Shown piece by piece: positions 17,772 through 26,123 of a DNA stretch of 64,000 bases; the stretch's first letter is position 1, and every line of letters starts with the position of its first letter. Origin of the DNA: Massilia sp. 9I (GTDB taxonomy: Bacteria > Pseudomonadota > Gammaproteobacteria > Burkholderiales > Burkholderiaceae_D); assembly GCF_902506415.1 (NCBI RefSeq), contig NZ_LR733275.1, positions 1,713,795 to 1,777,794 of the forward strand, in the 5' to 3' direction. A model generated the notes under the pieces. The model made no database searches and had not been told where the DNA came from. It saw only the letters and a program-made list of their open reading frames with translations. The position numbers were made by a program, and so were the translations under genes.

Positions 17772-18209
17772 ATGCTCGTGCTGGCGGCTGCCGCCAGCGG
17801 CGCCATCCAGGCGCGCGAATCGAACAGCGACCTGAAAAAGCAGGTCATGGAAGCTGAGCGCGGCTTCGCCGCCACCATGAAGGCGCGCGATTTCGAGGGC
17901 TTTACCCGCTATATCGCGGACGAGGCGATCTTCTTCGGGGCTGAAGGTCCGCTGCGCGGCAAGCAGGCGATCGCCAAGGGCTGGCGCCAGTTCTACGACA
18001 AGCCGCAGGCGCCGTTCTCGTGGGAGCCGGAAGAGGTCGAGGTAGTCGACTCGGGCACGCTGGCCTATAGCGGCGGCCCGGTCTACAACCCGGCGGGCCA
18101 GCGCATCGGCCGCTTCAACTCGATCTGGCGCCTGAAAGCGCCGGGACAGTGGGAAGTGGTGTTCGACCGCGGTTCCGATTTCGGCCCGCCGCAACCGCCA
18201 AAGAAATAA
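17772..18209 (+). CDS. NTF2-like (SnoaL/DUF4440) protein with an apparently frameshifted signal peptide
   Basis: The conserved part is a cystatin/NTF2-like fold of about 130 residues (E-R-G-F-A-A-T-M-K-A-R-D ... W-R-L-K-A-P-G-Q-W-E-V-V-F-D-R-G), as in DUF4440/SnoaL proteins. A strong ribosome-binding site (AGGAG at 17729-17733) serves the ATG at 17740, whose frame reads MRLRSFLFSLP but ends at TGA 17833. The rest of a signal peptide (MLVLAAAASGAIQA) and the mature protein are in another frame. One missing base in the pyrimidine tract near 17751-17770 would explain this. Start 17772 is a fallback. It may be a sequencing error or a real lesion. Confidence 0.6.
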   Translation: MLVLAAAASGAIQARESNSDLKKQVMEAERGFAATMKARDFEGFTRYIADEAIFFGAEGPLRGKQAIAKGWRQFYDKPQAPFSWEPEEVEVVDSGTLAYSGGPVYNPAGQRIGRFNSIWRLKAPGQWEVVFDRGSDFGPPQPPKK

Positions 18210-18216
18210 GCTGGGC

Positions 18217-19185
18217 TCACGCCTGGCCGTGCATGTCGCGGAACAGGGCCGGGCTTACGCCGAAGCGGCGCAGGAAGGCTTTCGACAGCTGGCCCGGCGT
18301 CGCATAGCCCGTCCTGACCGCCACTTCCTTCAGTGAAGCGACCGTCGCCAGCAGCGCGCGGGCGCGGTCCAGGCGCAGGGTTTCGATGAAGCGCGCAGGC
18401 GTCTCCCCAGTGGCATCAGTGAACTTGCGGTGGAAGCTGCGCCGCGACATGCCGGCGCGGTCGGCCAGCAGGGCCACATCGAGCGGCTGGTCGAGGTGTT
18501 CGCCGATCCAGTCGAGCAGCGCGGCAAAGCCGTGCGTGGCTTTTGCCTGCGCGCCCAGCACGGGACTGAACTGTGACTGGTAGCCCGGCCGGCGCGCATA
18601 CACCACCAGCATCCTGGCCACGGCGTTGGCCACCGCATCGCCCAGGTCGCGCGCCACCAGCGCCATGCACATGTCGATGCCGGTGGTGATCCCGGCCGAG
18701 GTCCACACTTTTCCATCTTCCACGTAGAGCGCGTCCGGATCGACCGTCAGCGCCGGGTAGGCGCGCGCCAGCAAGGCCGTGCCTTCCCAATGCGTAGCGA
18801 CCCGGTGGTTCCTCACCAGGCCGAGATGGGCGAGGGCGAAGGCGCCGGTACACACCGAACCGTAGCGGCGCGCATTGGCGCAGGCGCGCGCCATCCAGTC
18901 GGCGAAACTGGCGTCGCGCGCCAGAGCCGACAGGCCCGCCTTGTTGCCGCCGCCGACCAGCACCGTATCGAAGGCAGCCGGATCCGCCTCGCCAATGGCC
19001 TCGGTCAGCAGCCGCACCCCGCTGCCGGAAGCGACCACGCCGCCGCGCGGCGACAGGATGTGGATCTGGTAGCTGGCACGGCCGGCTGCCTCGTTGGCGG
19101 CGGCGAACACGCTTGCCGGGCCGGTGACGTCGAGAATTTGGACGCCATCGAAGGCGATCAGGGCGATATGGCGGAGTGAATGCAT
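18217..19185 (-). CDS. GlxA-family transcriptional regulator (DJ-1/PfpI + AraC domains)
   Basis: 322 residues: an N-terminal class I glutamine amidotransferase-like domain (about 5-175, with the nucleophile-elbow region SVCTGAFALA) and a C-terminal AraC-type double helix-turn-helix (about 215-318, ending V-A-x-R-T-G-Y-A-T-x-x-Q-L-S-K-A-F-x-R-R-F-G). Proteins of this layout (GlxA, FtrA) regulate transcription in response to small nitrogenous metabolites. It is divergent from an isonitrile-hydratase-like gene that shares the DJ-1 fold, which is the probable target. Confidence 0.9.
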   Translation of the reverse strand: MHSLRHIALIAFDGVQILDVTGPASVFAAANEAAGRASYQIHILSPRGGVVASGSGVRLLTEAIGEADPAAFDTVLVGGGNKAGLSALARDASFADWMARACANARRYGSVCTGAFALAHLGLVRNHRVATHWEGTALLARAYPALTVDPDALYVEDGKVWTSAGITTGIDMCMALVARDLGDAVANAVARMLVVYARRPGYQSQFSPVLGAQAKATHGFAALLDWIGEHLDQPLDVALLADRAGMSRRSFHRKFTDATGETPARFIETLRLDRARALLATVASLKEVAVRTGYATPGQLSKAFLRRFGVSPALFRDMHGQA

Positions 19186-19242
19186 TGGCAGGATTTAACC
19201 AGAGAATGGCATTCCTGCCAAGGCGCGGCTTCCTAGAATGGC
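19185..19242. promoter_or_regulatory. Repeats in the glxA-like/inhA-like divergent promoter
   Basis: Two direct copies of AGAATGGC (19203-19210 and 19235-19242) are spaced 32 bp, about three helix turns. An eight-base inverted repeat TTGGCAGG/CCTGCCAA lies at 19185-19192 and 19214-19221. AraC-type regulators often bind direct repeats, so the first pair is a candidate operator. Confidence 0.35.
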
Positions 19243-19270
19243 GTCTCTACCAACGTAATGGAGACGCACC

Positions 19271-19951
19271 GTGAGCGAAACCTGCCACATCGGCCTGCTG
19301 CTGTTCCCGCAAGTTACCCAACTGGACCTGACCGGTCCCGCGCAAATCCTCAGCCGCGTGCCCGGCGCCCGCATCCACCTGGTGTGGAAGGACACGGCGC
19401 CGGTGATGACCGACGCCGGCTTTTCGATCAATCCGACCACCACGTTCGGCGACTGCCCGCAGCTCGACGTCCTGTGCGTGCCAGGCGGCTTCGGCATCAT
19501 CGAGCTGCTGGGCGACACCGAAACGCTGGACTTCCTGCGCCGCCAGGCGGCTGGGGCGCGTTTCGTGAGCTCGGTGTGCAACGGCTCGCTGGTGCTGGGC
19601 GCGGCGGGGCTGCTGCAGGGTTACCGCTCGGCCTGCCACTGGAACTGGCGCGGCTTCCTGCCAAGTTTTGGCGCGATTCCGGTGGCCGAGCGCATCGTGC
19701 GTGACCGTAACCGCATTTCCGGCGGCGGCGTGACGGCCGGGATCGACTTCGCTCTGGCGCTGGCGGCCGAGCTGGCGGGGGAGGAAACGGCGCGGATGCT
19801 CCAGCTGGGCTTCGAGTACGACCCGCGCCCGCCCTTCGACTGCGGCACGCCGGAGCGCGCGGGCAGCGCCCGGGTGGCGGCCTACCAGGAGCGCCTGGGC
19901 GAACGCATGCAGGTGGCGCAAGAGGCGGTCAAGCGCGCCGCGCTGGCTTGA
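19271..19951 (+). CDS. inhA: DJ-1/PfpI protein, isonitrile hydratase-like
   Basis: 226 residues. It resembles the Pseudomonas isonitrile hydratase InhA, which converts isonitriles to N-substituted formamides. Matching features are the opening I-G-L-L-L-F-P-x-V-x-Q-L-D-L-T-G-P, the L-V-W-K-D strand, and the nucleophile cysteine in SSVCNGSLVLGAAGLLQG (about residue 101). The ISGGGVTAGIDFAL motif and the Y-D-P-R-P-P-F-x-x-G-x-P end also match. The start is GTG 19271 with GGAG seven bases upstream. It is cytoplasmic and divergent from a GlxA-type regulator. Family is sure; the isonitrile substrate is inferred from similarity recalled from memory. Confidence 0.82.
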   Translation: MSETCHIGLLLFPQVTQLDLTGPAQILSRVPGARIHLVWKDTAPVMTDAGFSINPTTTFGDCPQLDVLCVPGGFGIIELLGDTETLDFLRRQAAGARFVSSVCNGSLVLGAAGLLQGYRSACHWNWRGFLPSFGAIPVAERIVRDRNRISGGGVTAGIDFALALAAELAGEETARMLQLGFEYDPRPPFDCGTPERAGSARVAAYQERLGERMQVAQEAVKRAALA

Positions 19952-19964
19952 CGAAGCCGCGGTC

Positions 19965-20954
19965 TTACAAGCCGGGATCGAAGCCAAGCAGCGCCTTGCC
20001 GGCGCGCGACTGTTCGACGAAAGTATGCGCCAGGGCTGCATCGCGCAAGTCGAAGCAGGTCGCCGCCGGAAAGCGGTGTACGTCGGTCTCCAGCAGGGTG
20101 TCGACGCCGCGCAGCGCGCACGCCAGTGCTTCACCGGCCAGCTTGTACACCAGGAAGTGGCTGACCGTGCCGGCCACCCGCATCATGCCGCGATAATCGA
20201 GCCGGATCTCGGGCGTGCTGGAGCCGTAGACCACGGCGCAACCGCCTTCGGCCAGGAGGGCGGGATAGAGCGGCGCGTAGAAGGAGGCATCGACATCGAC
20301 GATCAGCGCGACCCCAATTCCGCCGCTGGCGTCGCGTACGGCCTGCGCCAGCGCCGCCACATCCTCATAGGGGAAGACCGCATGCGCGCCTGCCTCGCGC
20401 GCAAGGGCTGCCTTGGCCGGCGAGGCGGTGGCAAGAACACGCGCCCCGGCGCGCCGGGCAAGCTGGATCGCGTGAAAGCCGACATTGCCCGCGCCGCCCG
20501 TGACCAGCACGGTCTTGCCGGCGACGTCGACATGGCCGTGCACTGCGTGCCAGGCGGTGAGCAGCGGGATGCCGATCCCGGCACCCTGCGCCATGCCGAC
20601 ATTGCCCGGCAATGCGCGAACCAGGCCGGCCGGAAAGCAGACGTAGTCGGCGGCCGAGCCGTGCTGGCGCTGCCATTGCGCATTGAAGAACCAGACCCTG
20701 CGGCCCAGCAGGCCGCGGTCGGCGCCCGGACCGACATCGTCCACAACGCCGCTGCCGTCACTGTGCGGTACCACGTAGGGATAGGGCATGGCCGCGAGCG
20801 ATATGCCCGCCCTGGCCTTGGTGTCCGAAGGATTCACGCCCGAATAGCCTACCCGCACGCGCACTTCGCCAGGGCCGGGCGCCGGCACCGGCATGTCCAC
20901 CAGCTCGAGCACCTGCTGCGCTGCGCCCATACTCCGATACACTACAGCTTTCAT
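19965..20954 (-). CDS. NADPH:quinone reductase (zinc-independent MDR family)
   Basis: 329-residue medium-chain dehydrogenase/reductase. The N-terminal GroES-like domain has GEVRVRVGYSGVNPSDTKAR, the quinone oxidoreductase signature in place of zinc ligands. The Rossmann motif GGAGNVGFHAIQLA follows at about residues 149-162. The last 25 residues keep the family pattern H-T-F-V-E-x-x-R-A-G-K-A-L-L. The ATG at 20954 is preceded by GGAGGAAGG; longer in-frame reading upstream overlaps the divergent LysR gene and is rejected. Probably reduces quinones or enones with NADPH. Likely controlled by the divergent LysR protein 66 bp away. Confidence 0.9.
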   Translation of the reverse strand: MKAVVYRSMGAAQQVLELVDMPVPAPGPGEVRVRVGYSGVNPSDTKARAGISLAAMPYPYVVPHSDGSGVVDDVGPGADRGLLGRRVWFFNAQWQRQHGSAADYVCFPAGLVRALPGNVGMAQGAGIGIPLLTAWHAVHGHVDVAGKTVLVTGGAGNVGFHAIQLARRAGARVLATASPAKAALAREAGAHAVFPYEDVAALAQAVRDASGGIGVALIVDVDASFYAPLYPALLAEGGCAVVYGSSTPEIRLDYRGMMRVAGTVSHFLVYKLAGEALACALRGVDTLLETDVHRFPAATCFDLRDAALAHTFVEQSRAGKALLGFDPGL

Positions 20955-21020
20955 ACCTTCCTCCGTCGCTTGTCTGCCGCCTATTCTAGGGAGGCTGCAC
21001 ACCTGAACCAAGGCACGAAA

Positions 21021-21887
21021 ATGGATGGCACCGTACAAAAAAGATCCTTGTCCTGGGACGACTTGCTGACCCTGTCCACGCTGGCCCGCAACGGCAGCTA
21101 TGCCGCCACGGCCCGTGCGCTGGGGCTGACACGGGTGACGGTGGCGCGCCGCATGCGCCGGCTCGAAGAGGCGCTCGGCTACGCCCTGGTCGAAGAGCGC
21201 GTGGGGCAGGTCAGCCTGACGGAAGCGGCGCGCCAGGTCGTGGCGACGGCGCATGAGATGAATGAACTGGTGGCCGCGATCGGGCAGCAGCCCCCGCCCG
21301 CGGCCGGCCTGTCGGGACTGGTGAGGGTGACAGCACCTGAGGGCATTTCCGCCTACCTGCTGGCCCCGGCGCTGGCGCGCCTGCAGCATGCGCATCCGGG
21401 CTTGCGGATCGAGCTGCACGCCAGCTCCGCCGTCCTGAGCATCAGCCACAAGGAGGCCGACCTGGCTGTCAGGCTGGCCTATCCGGAGGACGGCAACCTG
21501 GTCGCGCTGGCATTGGCCCCGTTGCGATATGCGATGTATGCCGCAGCCGGGACGGCCGATCCGCACGCCTTGCCGCTGGCAGGCTACGACCGCGCGTGGG
21601 ACGCGCTGCCGGAATCGCACTACCTGCGCAAGCATTATCCGGGACGCGAGCCGGCAATCCGCAGCAATAGCCTGGCGGCCCACTACGAGTGCGTGCGCAG
21701 CGGCGCGGCCTGCGCGCTGCTACCCGAGTACCTGGCGCGGCTGAACGGCGGCCTGGAAGCCTTGGCGGGGACGGCGCCGCTGGAAAAGCCGGTGTACCTC
21801 GTATTTCACGGGGCGCAGCGCGACAACGCCCTAATCCAGCTGGTGCGGCGCTGCATCGAAGACGCGCTCTGCGCCGCGCTGAACTAG
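21021..21887 (+). CDS. LysR-family transcriptional regulator
   Basis: 288 residues: an N-terminal winged helix-turn-helix with WDDLLTLSTLARNGSYAATARALG and VTVARRMRRLEEALG (about 10-70), then an effector-binding domain (about 90-285). The ATG at 21021 is chosen because it begins the domain cleanly and the intergenic space to the divergent quinone reductase remains 66 bp. It is probably the regulator of that neighbour. It ends 13 bp from the convergent recJ. Confidence 0.88.
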   Translation: MDGTVQKRSLSWDDLLTLSTLARNGSYAATARALGLTRVTVARRMRRLEEALGYALVEERVGQVSLTEAARQVVATAHEMNELVAAIGQQPPPAAGLSGLVRVTAPEGISAYLLAPALARLQHAHPGLRIELHASSAVLSISHKEADLAVRLAYPEDGNLVALALAPLRYAMYAAAGTADPHALPLAGYDRAWDALPESHYLRKHYPGREPAIRSNSLAAHYECVRSGAACALLPEYLARLNGGLEALAGTAPLEKPVYLVFHGAQRDNALIQLVRRCIEDALCAALN

Positions 21888-21900
21888 GCTGCAGCGGTCT

Positions 21901-23604
21901 TTACGCCGGTTCCGCGTGCTCGACCAGCAGCTGGACCTTGGTGACGCCGTTGTACTCGTTGGCGTCCAGGCGGAAGGCGACGCGCGCGCGTTCCGGCAGG
22001 CTGTCCGTATGCCCGAACCAGATGGCGTCGTAGCGGCGGCCGTTCTTCTCGAGCAGCAGCTTGAGGTGGCGCTCCTTGAGGATGCGCTGACTCACCACGC
22101 GGAACTCGTCGCAGAACACCGGCGGCGCGAAGCCCTGGCCCCAGACCTGGCCGTCCATCTCTTCGATGAACTGCGTGGAGTAGAACTCGTCCTCGAGCGG
22201 GCCGTCGGTCTCGACGATCCGCTCCAGCTGCGCCTGCGTCAGCCAGGCCTGGCCGACCGCCTCGAACGCCTGCTGGAAGCTGTCGAAGTGGTCGGCGCGA
22301 ATGGTCAGGCCGGCCGCCATGGCGTGGCCGCCGAACTTGTCGATCAGGCCCGGCACCCGCTTGGACACCAGGTCGAGCGCGTCGCGCAGGTGGAAACCCG
22401 GAATCGAGCGGCCAGAACCCTTGATCCAGCCTGCGCTACCCGGTGCGAAGGTGATCGTCGGCCGGTAGAACTTTTCTTTCAGGCGCGAGGCGACGATGCC
22501 GATCACGCCCTGGTGCCAGCCCTGGTCGAACACGCTGATCGTGCTCGCGCCCGAGGGTTCGAAGCTGTCCAGGTGGAGCAGGGCGGTGTCCTGCATCTCG
22601 GCTTCGATCTCGCGGCGCTTGAGATTGATCTCGTTGAGCTGCTGGGCGATGGCCCAGGCGCGGCCGACGTCGTCGGTCACCAGGCATTCGATCCCGAGCG
22701 CCATGTCTTCCAGCCGGCCGGCGGCATTCAGGCGCGGTCCCAGGGCGAAGCCGAGATCAAAAGGCGAGGCGCAGCGCGCTTCGCGGCCCGCCACCCGGAA
22801 CAGGGCGGCTACGCCGGCATGCATGCGCCCGGCGCGCATGCGCTTGATGCCCTGCGCGACCAGGATGCGGTTGTTGGTATCTAAGCGGACCACGTCGGCC
22901 ACCGTGCCCAAGGCCACCAGGTCGAGCAGGCTGTCGAGCTTGGGCTGGCTCTGCGCATCGAAGACGCCACGGCGGCGCAGCTCGGCGCGCAGGGCCAGCA
23001 GCACATAAAAGACCACGCCGACGCCGGCCAGGTGCTTGCTGGGGAAGCCGCACTCGGGCTGGTTCGGGTTGACGATCACGCGCGCGGGCGGCAGGGCGTC
23101 ACCGGGCAGGTGGTGGTCGGTGACGACGACCTCGATGCCGCGCCGGTTGGCCTCCAGCACGCCATCGATGCTGGCGATGCCGTTGTCGACCGTGATGATG
23201 ATGTCGGGCGACTTCTCGCGCGCCGTCAGTTCGACGATCTCGGGCGTGAGGCCATAGCCGTACTCGAAGCGGTTCGGCACGATGTAGTCGACGTTCGCGC
23301 CCATCATGCGCAGGCCGCGCAGCGCCGTGGCGCAGGCGGTGGCGCCGTCACAGTCGTAGTCGGCGACGATGGTCATGCGCTTGTTCGCGGCGATGGCGTC
23401 GGCCAGGAACACGGCCGCGGCGTCGATGTGGCGCAGCGCGCCGGGCGGCACCAGGGCCGCCAGCTCGCTCGAGAGCTCGCGCGGGTCGGTGAGGCCGCGC
23501 GACGCGTAGATGCGCGCGAGGACCGGATGGATCCCGCCCTGGCGCAGCATCTCGGAGTTGCGGAAGGAGCAGGGACGGGTGGTGATGCGGGTGGTAATGC
23601 TCAA
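21901..23604 (-). CDS. recJ: Single-stranded-DNA-specific exonuclease RecJ
   Basis: 567-residue 5'-3' ssDNA exonuclease of recombination and mismatch repair. The DHH core has ADYDCDGATA (motif I), a central VDNGIAS, and VVTDHHLPGD (motif III). The DHHA1 domain follows with GRSIPGFHLRDAL and KFGGHAMAAGLT, then the C-terminal OB-fold. The start is a TTG at 23604 overlapping the stop of the upstream RpfE-like gene (TTGA), consistent with coupling. The N-terminal I-x-T-R-P-C-S stretch fits relatives I recall, so the next ATG (23550) is not preferred. Confidence 0.94.
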   Translation of the reverse strand: MSITTRITTRPCSFRNSEMLRQGGIHPVLARIYASRGLTDPRELSSELAALVPPGALRHIDAAAVFLADAIAANKRMTIVADYDCDGATACATALRGLRMMGANVDYIVPNRFEYGYGLTPEIVELTAREKSPDIIITVDNGIASIDGVLEANRRGIEVVVTDHHLPGDALPPARVIVNPNQPECGFPSKHLAGVGVVFYVLLALRAELRRRGVFDAQSQPKLDSLLDLVALGTVADVVRLDTNNRILVAQGIKRMRAGRMHAGVAALFRVAGREARCASPFDLGFALGPRLNAAGRLEDMALGIECLVTDDVGRAWAIAQQLNEINLKRREIEAEMQDTALLHLDSFEPSGASTISVFDQGWHQGVIGIVASRLKEKFYRPTITFAPGSAGWIKGSGRSIPGFHLRDALDLVSKRVPGLIDKFGGHAMAAGLTIRADHFDSFQQAFEAVGQAWLTQAQLERIVETDGPLEDEFYSTQFIEEMDGQVWGQGFAPPVFCDEFRVVSQRILKERHLKLLLEKNGRRYDAIWFGHTDSLPERARVAFRLDANEYNGVTKVQLLVEHAEPA

Positions 23605-24617
23605 GTCAGTCGTTCCAATGTCGGCCGGCGCCAGAACTTGCGCTGGGCCATGGCAGTCGTAGTAAATTCGGCAAGGGCTTCGCGGCTGCTGAGCACGAGG
23701 CGCAGCTTTTTCACGCGGCCCTGCACCAGCGCCGTATGCAGCGGCGCGAACAATTTTTCCTCCAGGTGCTGCACCTGCAGCACCCAGCTGCCCCAGTCGG
23801 CGGCGATGGCAGACCCGGCCAGGGTGCCAACGACAACGGTGCCGTCCTCGGCCAGCGCACCGTCGATGCCGTCCAGGCCGTCATAGCTGCGGTCGGCCAT
23901 GCCGCGCACCCAGCCCGGCACGTCGACGCCGCTGAGTTTTCCCGGGGCGCGCTTGGCGCCGCTGGCCGCGCCCCACAGCCAGAACGAGTTCACCGCCGGC
24001 AGCCGGCGCGCCTCGCGCGCGGCATTGACCGGATGGCTGTGCCACAGCATCTGGACTTCGTTCTGCAGCCGACGCAGGGGCAGCGCCAGCTTCCCGCGCG
24101 GGACGAAATCGGTGAGGTCCATGCCGGTGACGGTGTCCGGGGTGGCGGCGTCGATGCCGCGCCAGTCGTCGGCGCGCAGGAACCAGGTAGAAGCGTCGCC
24201 GTAGCGCAGCGGATGGCCGATCTCCTCGCACAGCGGGGCGGCGGCCTCGAACAGAACCCGGCTTTCATCGTCCGTTAAGCCTAGATGGCGCAGATCGGCC
24301 ATCATCGAATGGCTGCGCGCGATCTGGATGTGGGCCGGGTTGACGATGAACCAGGTGCCGCCCTCCGGATCGAGGCCGAAGCCGCGCATCGATGCGGCGG
24401 CGAAGGCCGGCTGGCCGTCCGGGGCCACCCCGAGGCTGCGCGCCAGCCACTGCTCGTGCGGCAGGGCGAGCGCGGTATCCGGCGCCGCGCTGCGTTCATG
24501 GGCGCTGGTGCGGGTGAGCAGGGCGGCCAGGGCAGGAGCCTGCAGGGCGCGCACCAGGTCGGGCGCGAATTCGGGGAGCGGCAGCAGGTGGGGCAGGACG
24601 AGCGTAATGTGCGACAT
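23601..24617 (-). CDS. RpfE-type regulatory protein / phosphoglycerate-mutase-like
   Basis: 338-residue cytoplasmic protein of the family annotated as regulatory protein, RpfE type. It shows the conserved A-M-R-G-F-G-L/M-D-P core, the W-F-I-V-N-P-x-H-I-x-I-A-R segment, an L-P-L-R-R-L-Q-N-E-x-Q-M-L-W-H motif, and a V-N-S-F-W-L-W-G motif. Its neighbour is recJ, as in the Xanthomonas rpf cluster, where rpfE adjoins recJ (recalled). The biochemical function is unknown; a resemblance to alkaline-phosphatase-like phosphomutases has been noted for the family. Overlaps recJ by four bases. Divergent from the LolC/E permease. Confidence 0.8.
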   Translation of the reverse strand: MSHITLVLPHLLPLPEFAPDLVRALQAPALAALLTRTSAHERSAAPDTALALPHEQWLARSLGVAPDGQPAFAAASMRGFGLDPEGGTWFIVNPAHIQIARSHSMMADLRHLGLTDDESRVLFEAAAPLCEEIGHPLRYGDASTWFLRADDWRGIDAATPDTVTGMDLTDFVPRGKLALPLRRLQNEVQMLWHSHPVNAAREARRLPAVNSFWLWGAASGAKRAPGKLSGVDVPGWVRGMADRSYDGLDGIDGALAEDGTVVVGTLAGSAIAADWGSWVLQVQHLEEKLFAPLHTALVQGRVKKLRLVLSSREALAEFTTTAMAQRKFWRRPTLERLT

Positions 24618-24751
24618 ACCGCTATTCTAGGGCAAATACGGAGTCAGCGAACGGTCGTGCGGCGGCCGCGTTCGTCGTTTTTGCGCCATGAATGCCCGAT
24701 GTCTGGCAAACTGTCGGGTTGGCAAACCAATAACGCACATTTACCGTCTTC

Positions 24752-26041
24752 ATGAGCCTCACCCACAAGCTGCCCTACGAATGGCAGGTCGGCCTGCGCT
24801 ACACCCGCGCCGGCAAGCGCAGCGGGCGCAACAGCTTCATTTCCTTCATTTCGATGGCCTCGGTGGCCGGCATCGCGCTCGGCGTGGCCGCACTGATCGT
24901 GGTGCTGTCGGTGATGAACGGCTTCCAGAAGGAAGTCACGGCGCGCATGCTGTCGGTGCTCGCACACGTCGAGGTGTTCGACGCGCGCGGCGAGATGCCG
25001 GGCTGGCGCGGCGCGGTGCAGGAAGCCCTGCGCAACCCCGAAGTGCGCGCTGCCGCTCCCTTCGCCGAGACCCAGGCCATGCTGCTCAGCGACGGCGTCA
25101 TGAAGCCGGTGCTGCTGCGCGGGATCGACCCGGCGCAGGAGGTGAAGGTGTCCGACGTGGCCAAGCACATGCGCGAAGGGCGCTTCGACACCCTGCAGCC
25201 CGGCAGCTACAACGTGGTGATCGGGCGCGCGCTGGCCAAGTCGCTCGACGTGGCCGTGGGCGACCGCGTGACGATGCTGATGGCCTCGATCCCGACCGCG
25301 AACGGCGCGCCAGCGCCGGGCACGCCCGGCGGCACGCTGCCTCGCACCCGGCCGCTGACGGTCACCGGCATCTTCGAGGCCGGCCACTTCGAATTCGATT
25401 CCACGCTGGCCTTCGCCAGCATCGAGGACGCCCAGCAGCTGGCCGGCGTCGCGGCGCCCGCCGGCATCCGCCTGCGCCTGGCCGACATGCACCAGGCCCC
25501 GCGCGTGGCCGCCGAACTGCAGCGCAGCATGTCGGGCGAGCTGTACATCCGCGACTGGTCCAAGGTCAATGCCGTCTGGTTCGCGGCGGTGCAGTCGCAA
25601 AAGCGCATGATGTTCATCATCCTCACCATGATCGTGGCGGTGGCGGCCTTCAACCTGGTCTCGACCCTGGTCATGACGGTGCGCGACAAGCAGTCCGACA
25701 TCGCCATCCTGCGCACCCTCGGCGCCTCGCCGCGCTCGATCATGACGATTTTCATGGTGCAGGGCACCCTGGTCGGCGTGCTCGGCGCCGTCCTGGGCGT
25801 GAGCCTGGGCGTGGCGGTTGCGCTCAACATCGACCTCATCGTGCCCTTCATCGAGCGCAGCTTCGACGTGCAGTTCCTGTCGCAGGAGGTCTACCTGATC
25901 AGCGAGATCCCGTCCGAACTGCGCTGGGGCGACGTCGGCTGGATCGGCGGCGTGGCCGTGCTGCTGGCTTTTGTTGCGACCCTGTACCCGAGCTGGTCGG
26001 CATCGCGGGTGAAGCCGGCCGAAGCCCTCAGGTATGAATGA
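24752..26041 (+). CDS. LolC/LolE-family lipoprotein-releasing permease, first copy
   Basis: 429-residue inner-membrane subunit of the LolCDE ABC transporter, which extracts outer-membrane lipoproteins and hands them to LolA. One N-terminal membrane helix (about 28-50, in [20 protein letters not shown]) precedes a large periplasmic domain. Three helices in an FtsX-type domain follow (about 285-415, with [29 protein letters not shown]). The conserved C-terminus ends [18 protein letters not shown]. Followed by a close paralogue and lolD. LolC and LolE cannot be told apart with confidence because the copies are so alike. Confidence 0.93.
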   Translation: MSLTHKLPYEWQVGLRYTRAGKRSGRNSFISFISMASVAGIALGVAALIVVLSVMNGFQKEVTARMLSVLAHVEVFDARGEMPGWRGAVQEALRNPEVRAAAPFAETQAMLLSDGVMKPVLLRGIDPAQEVKVSDVAKHMREGRFDTLQPGSYNVVIGRALAKSLDVAVGDRVTMLMASIPTANGAPAPGTPGGTLPRTRPLTVTGIFEAGHFEFDSTLAFASIEDAQQLAGVAAPAGIRLRLADMHQAPRVAAELQRSMSGELYIRDWSKVNAVWFAAVQSQKRMMFIILTMIVAVAAFNLVSTLVMTVRDKQSDIAILRTLGASPRSIMTIFMVQGTLVGVLGAVLGVSLGVAVALNIDLIVPFIERSFDVQFLSQEVYLISEIPSELRWGDVGWIGGVAVLLAFVATLYPSWSASRVKPAEALRYE

Positions 26042-26123
26042 TGCGTATAGATGATTCCATTGTGATAACCGCGGCCGTGCGTTGTATGGCACACTGCGGC
26101 CTCGCGTAACAACGACGGAGACC

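Noticed and set aside
20955..21683. N-terminal extension of the quinone reductase to 21683
   Set aside because: The extra 243 residues cover the divergent LysR gene. The ATG at 20954 has a strong ribosome-binding site and the family N-terminus.
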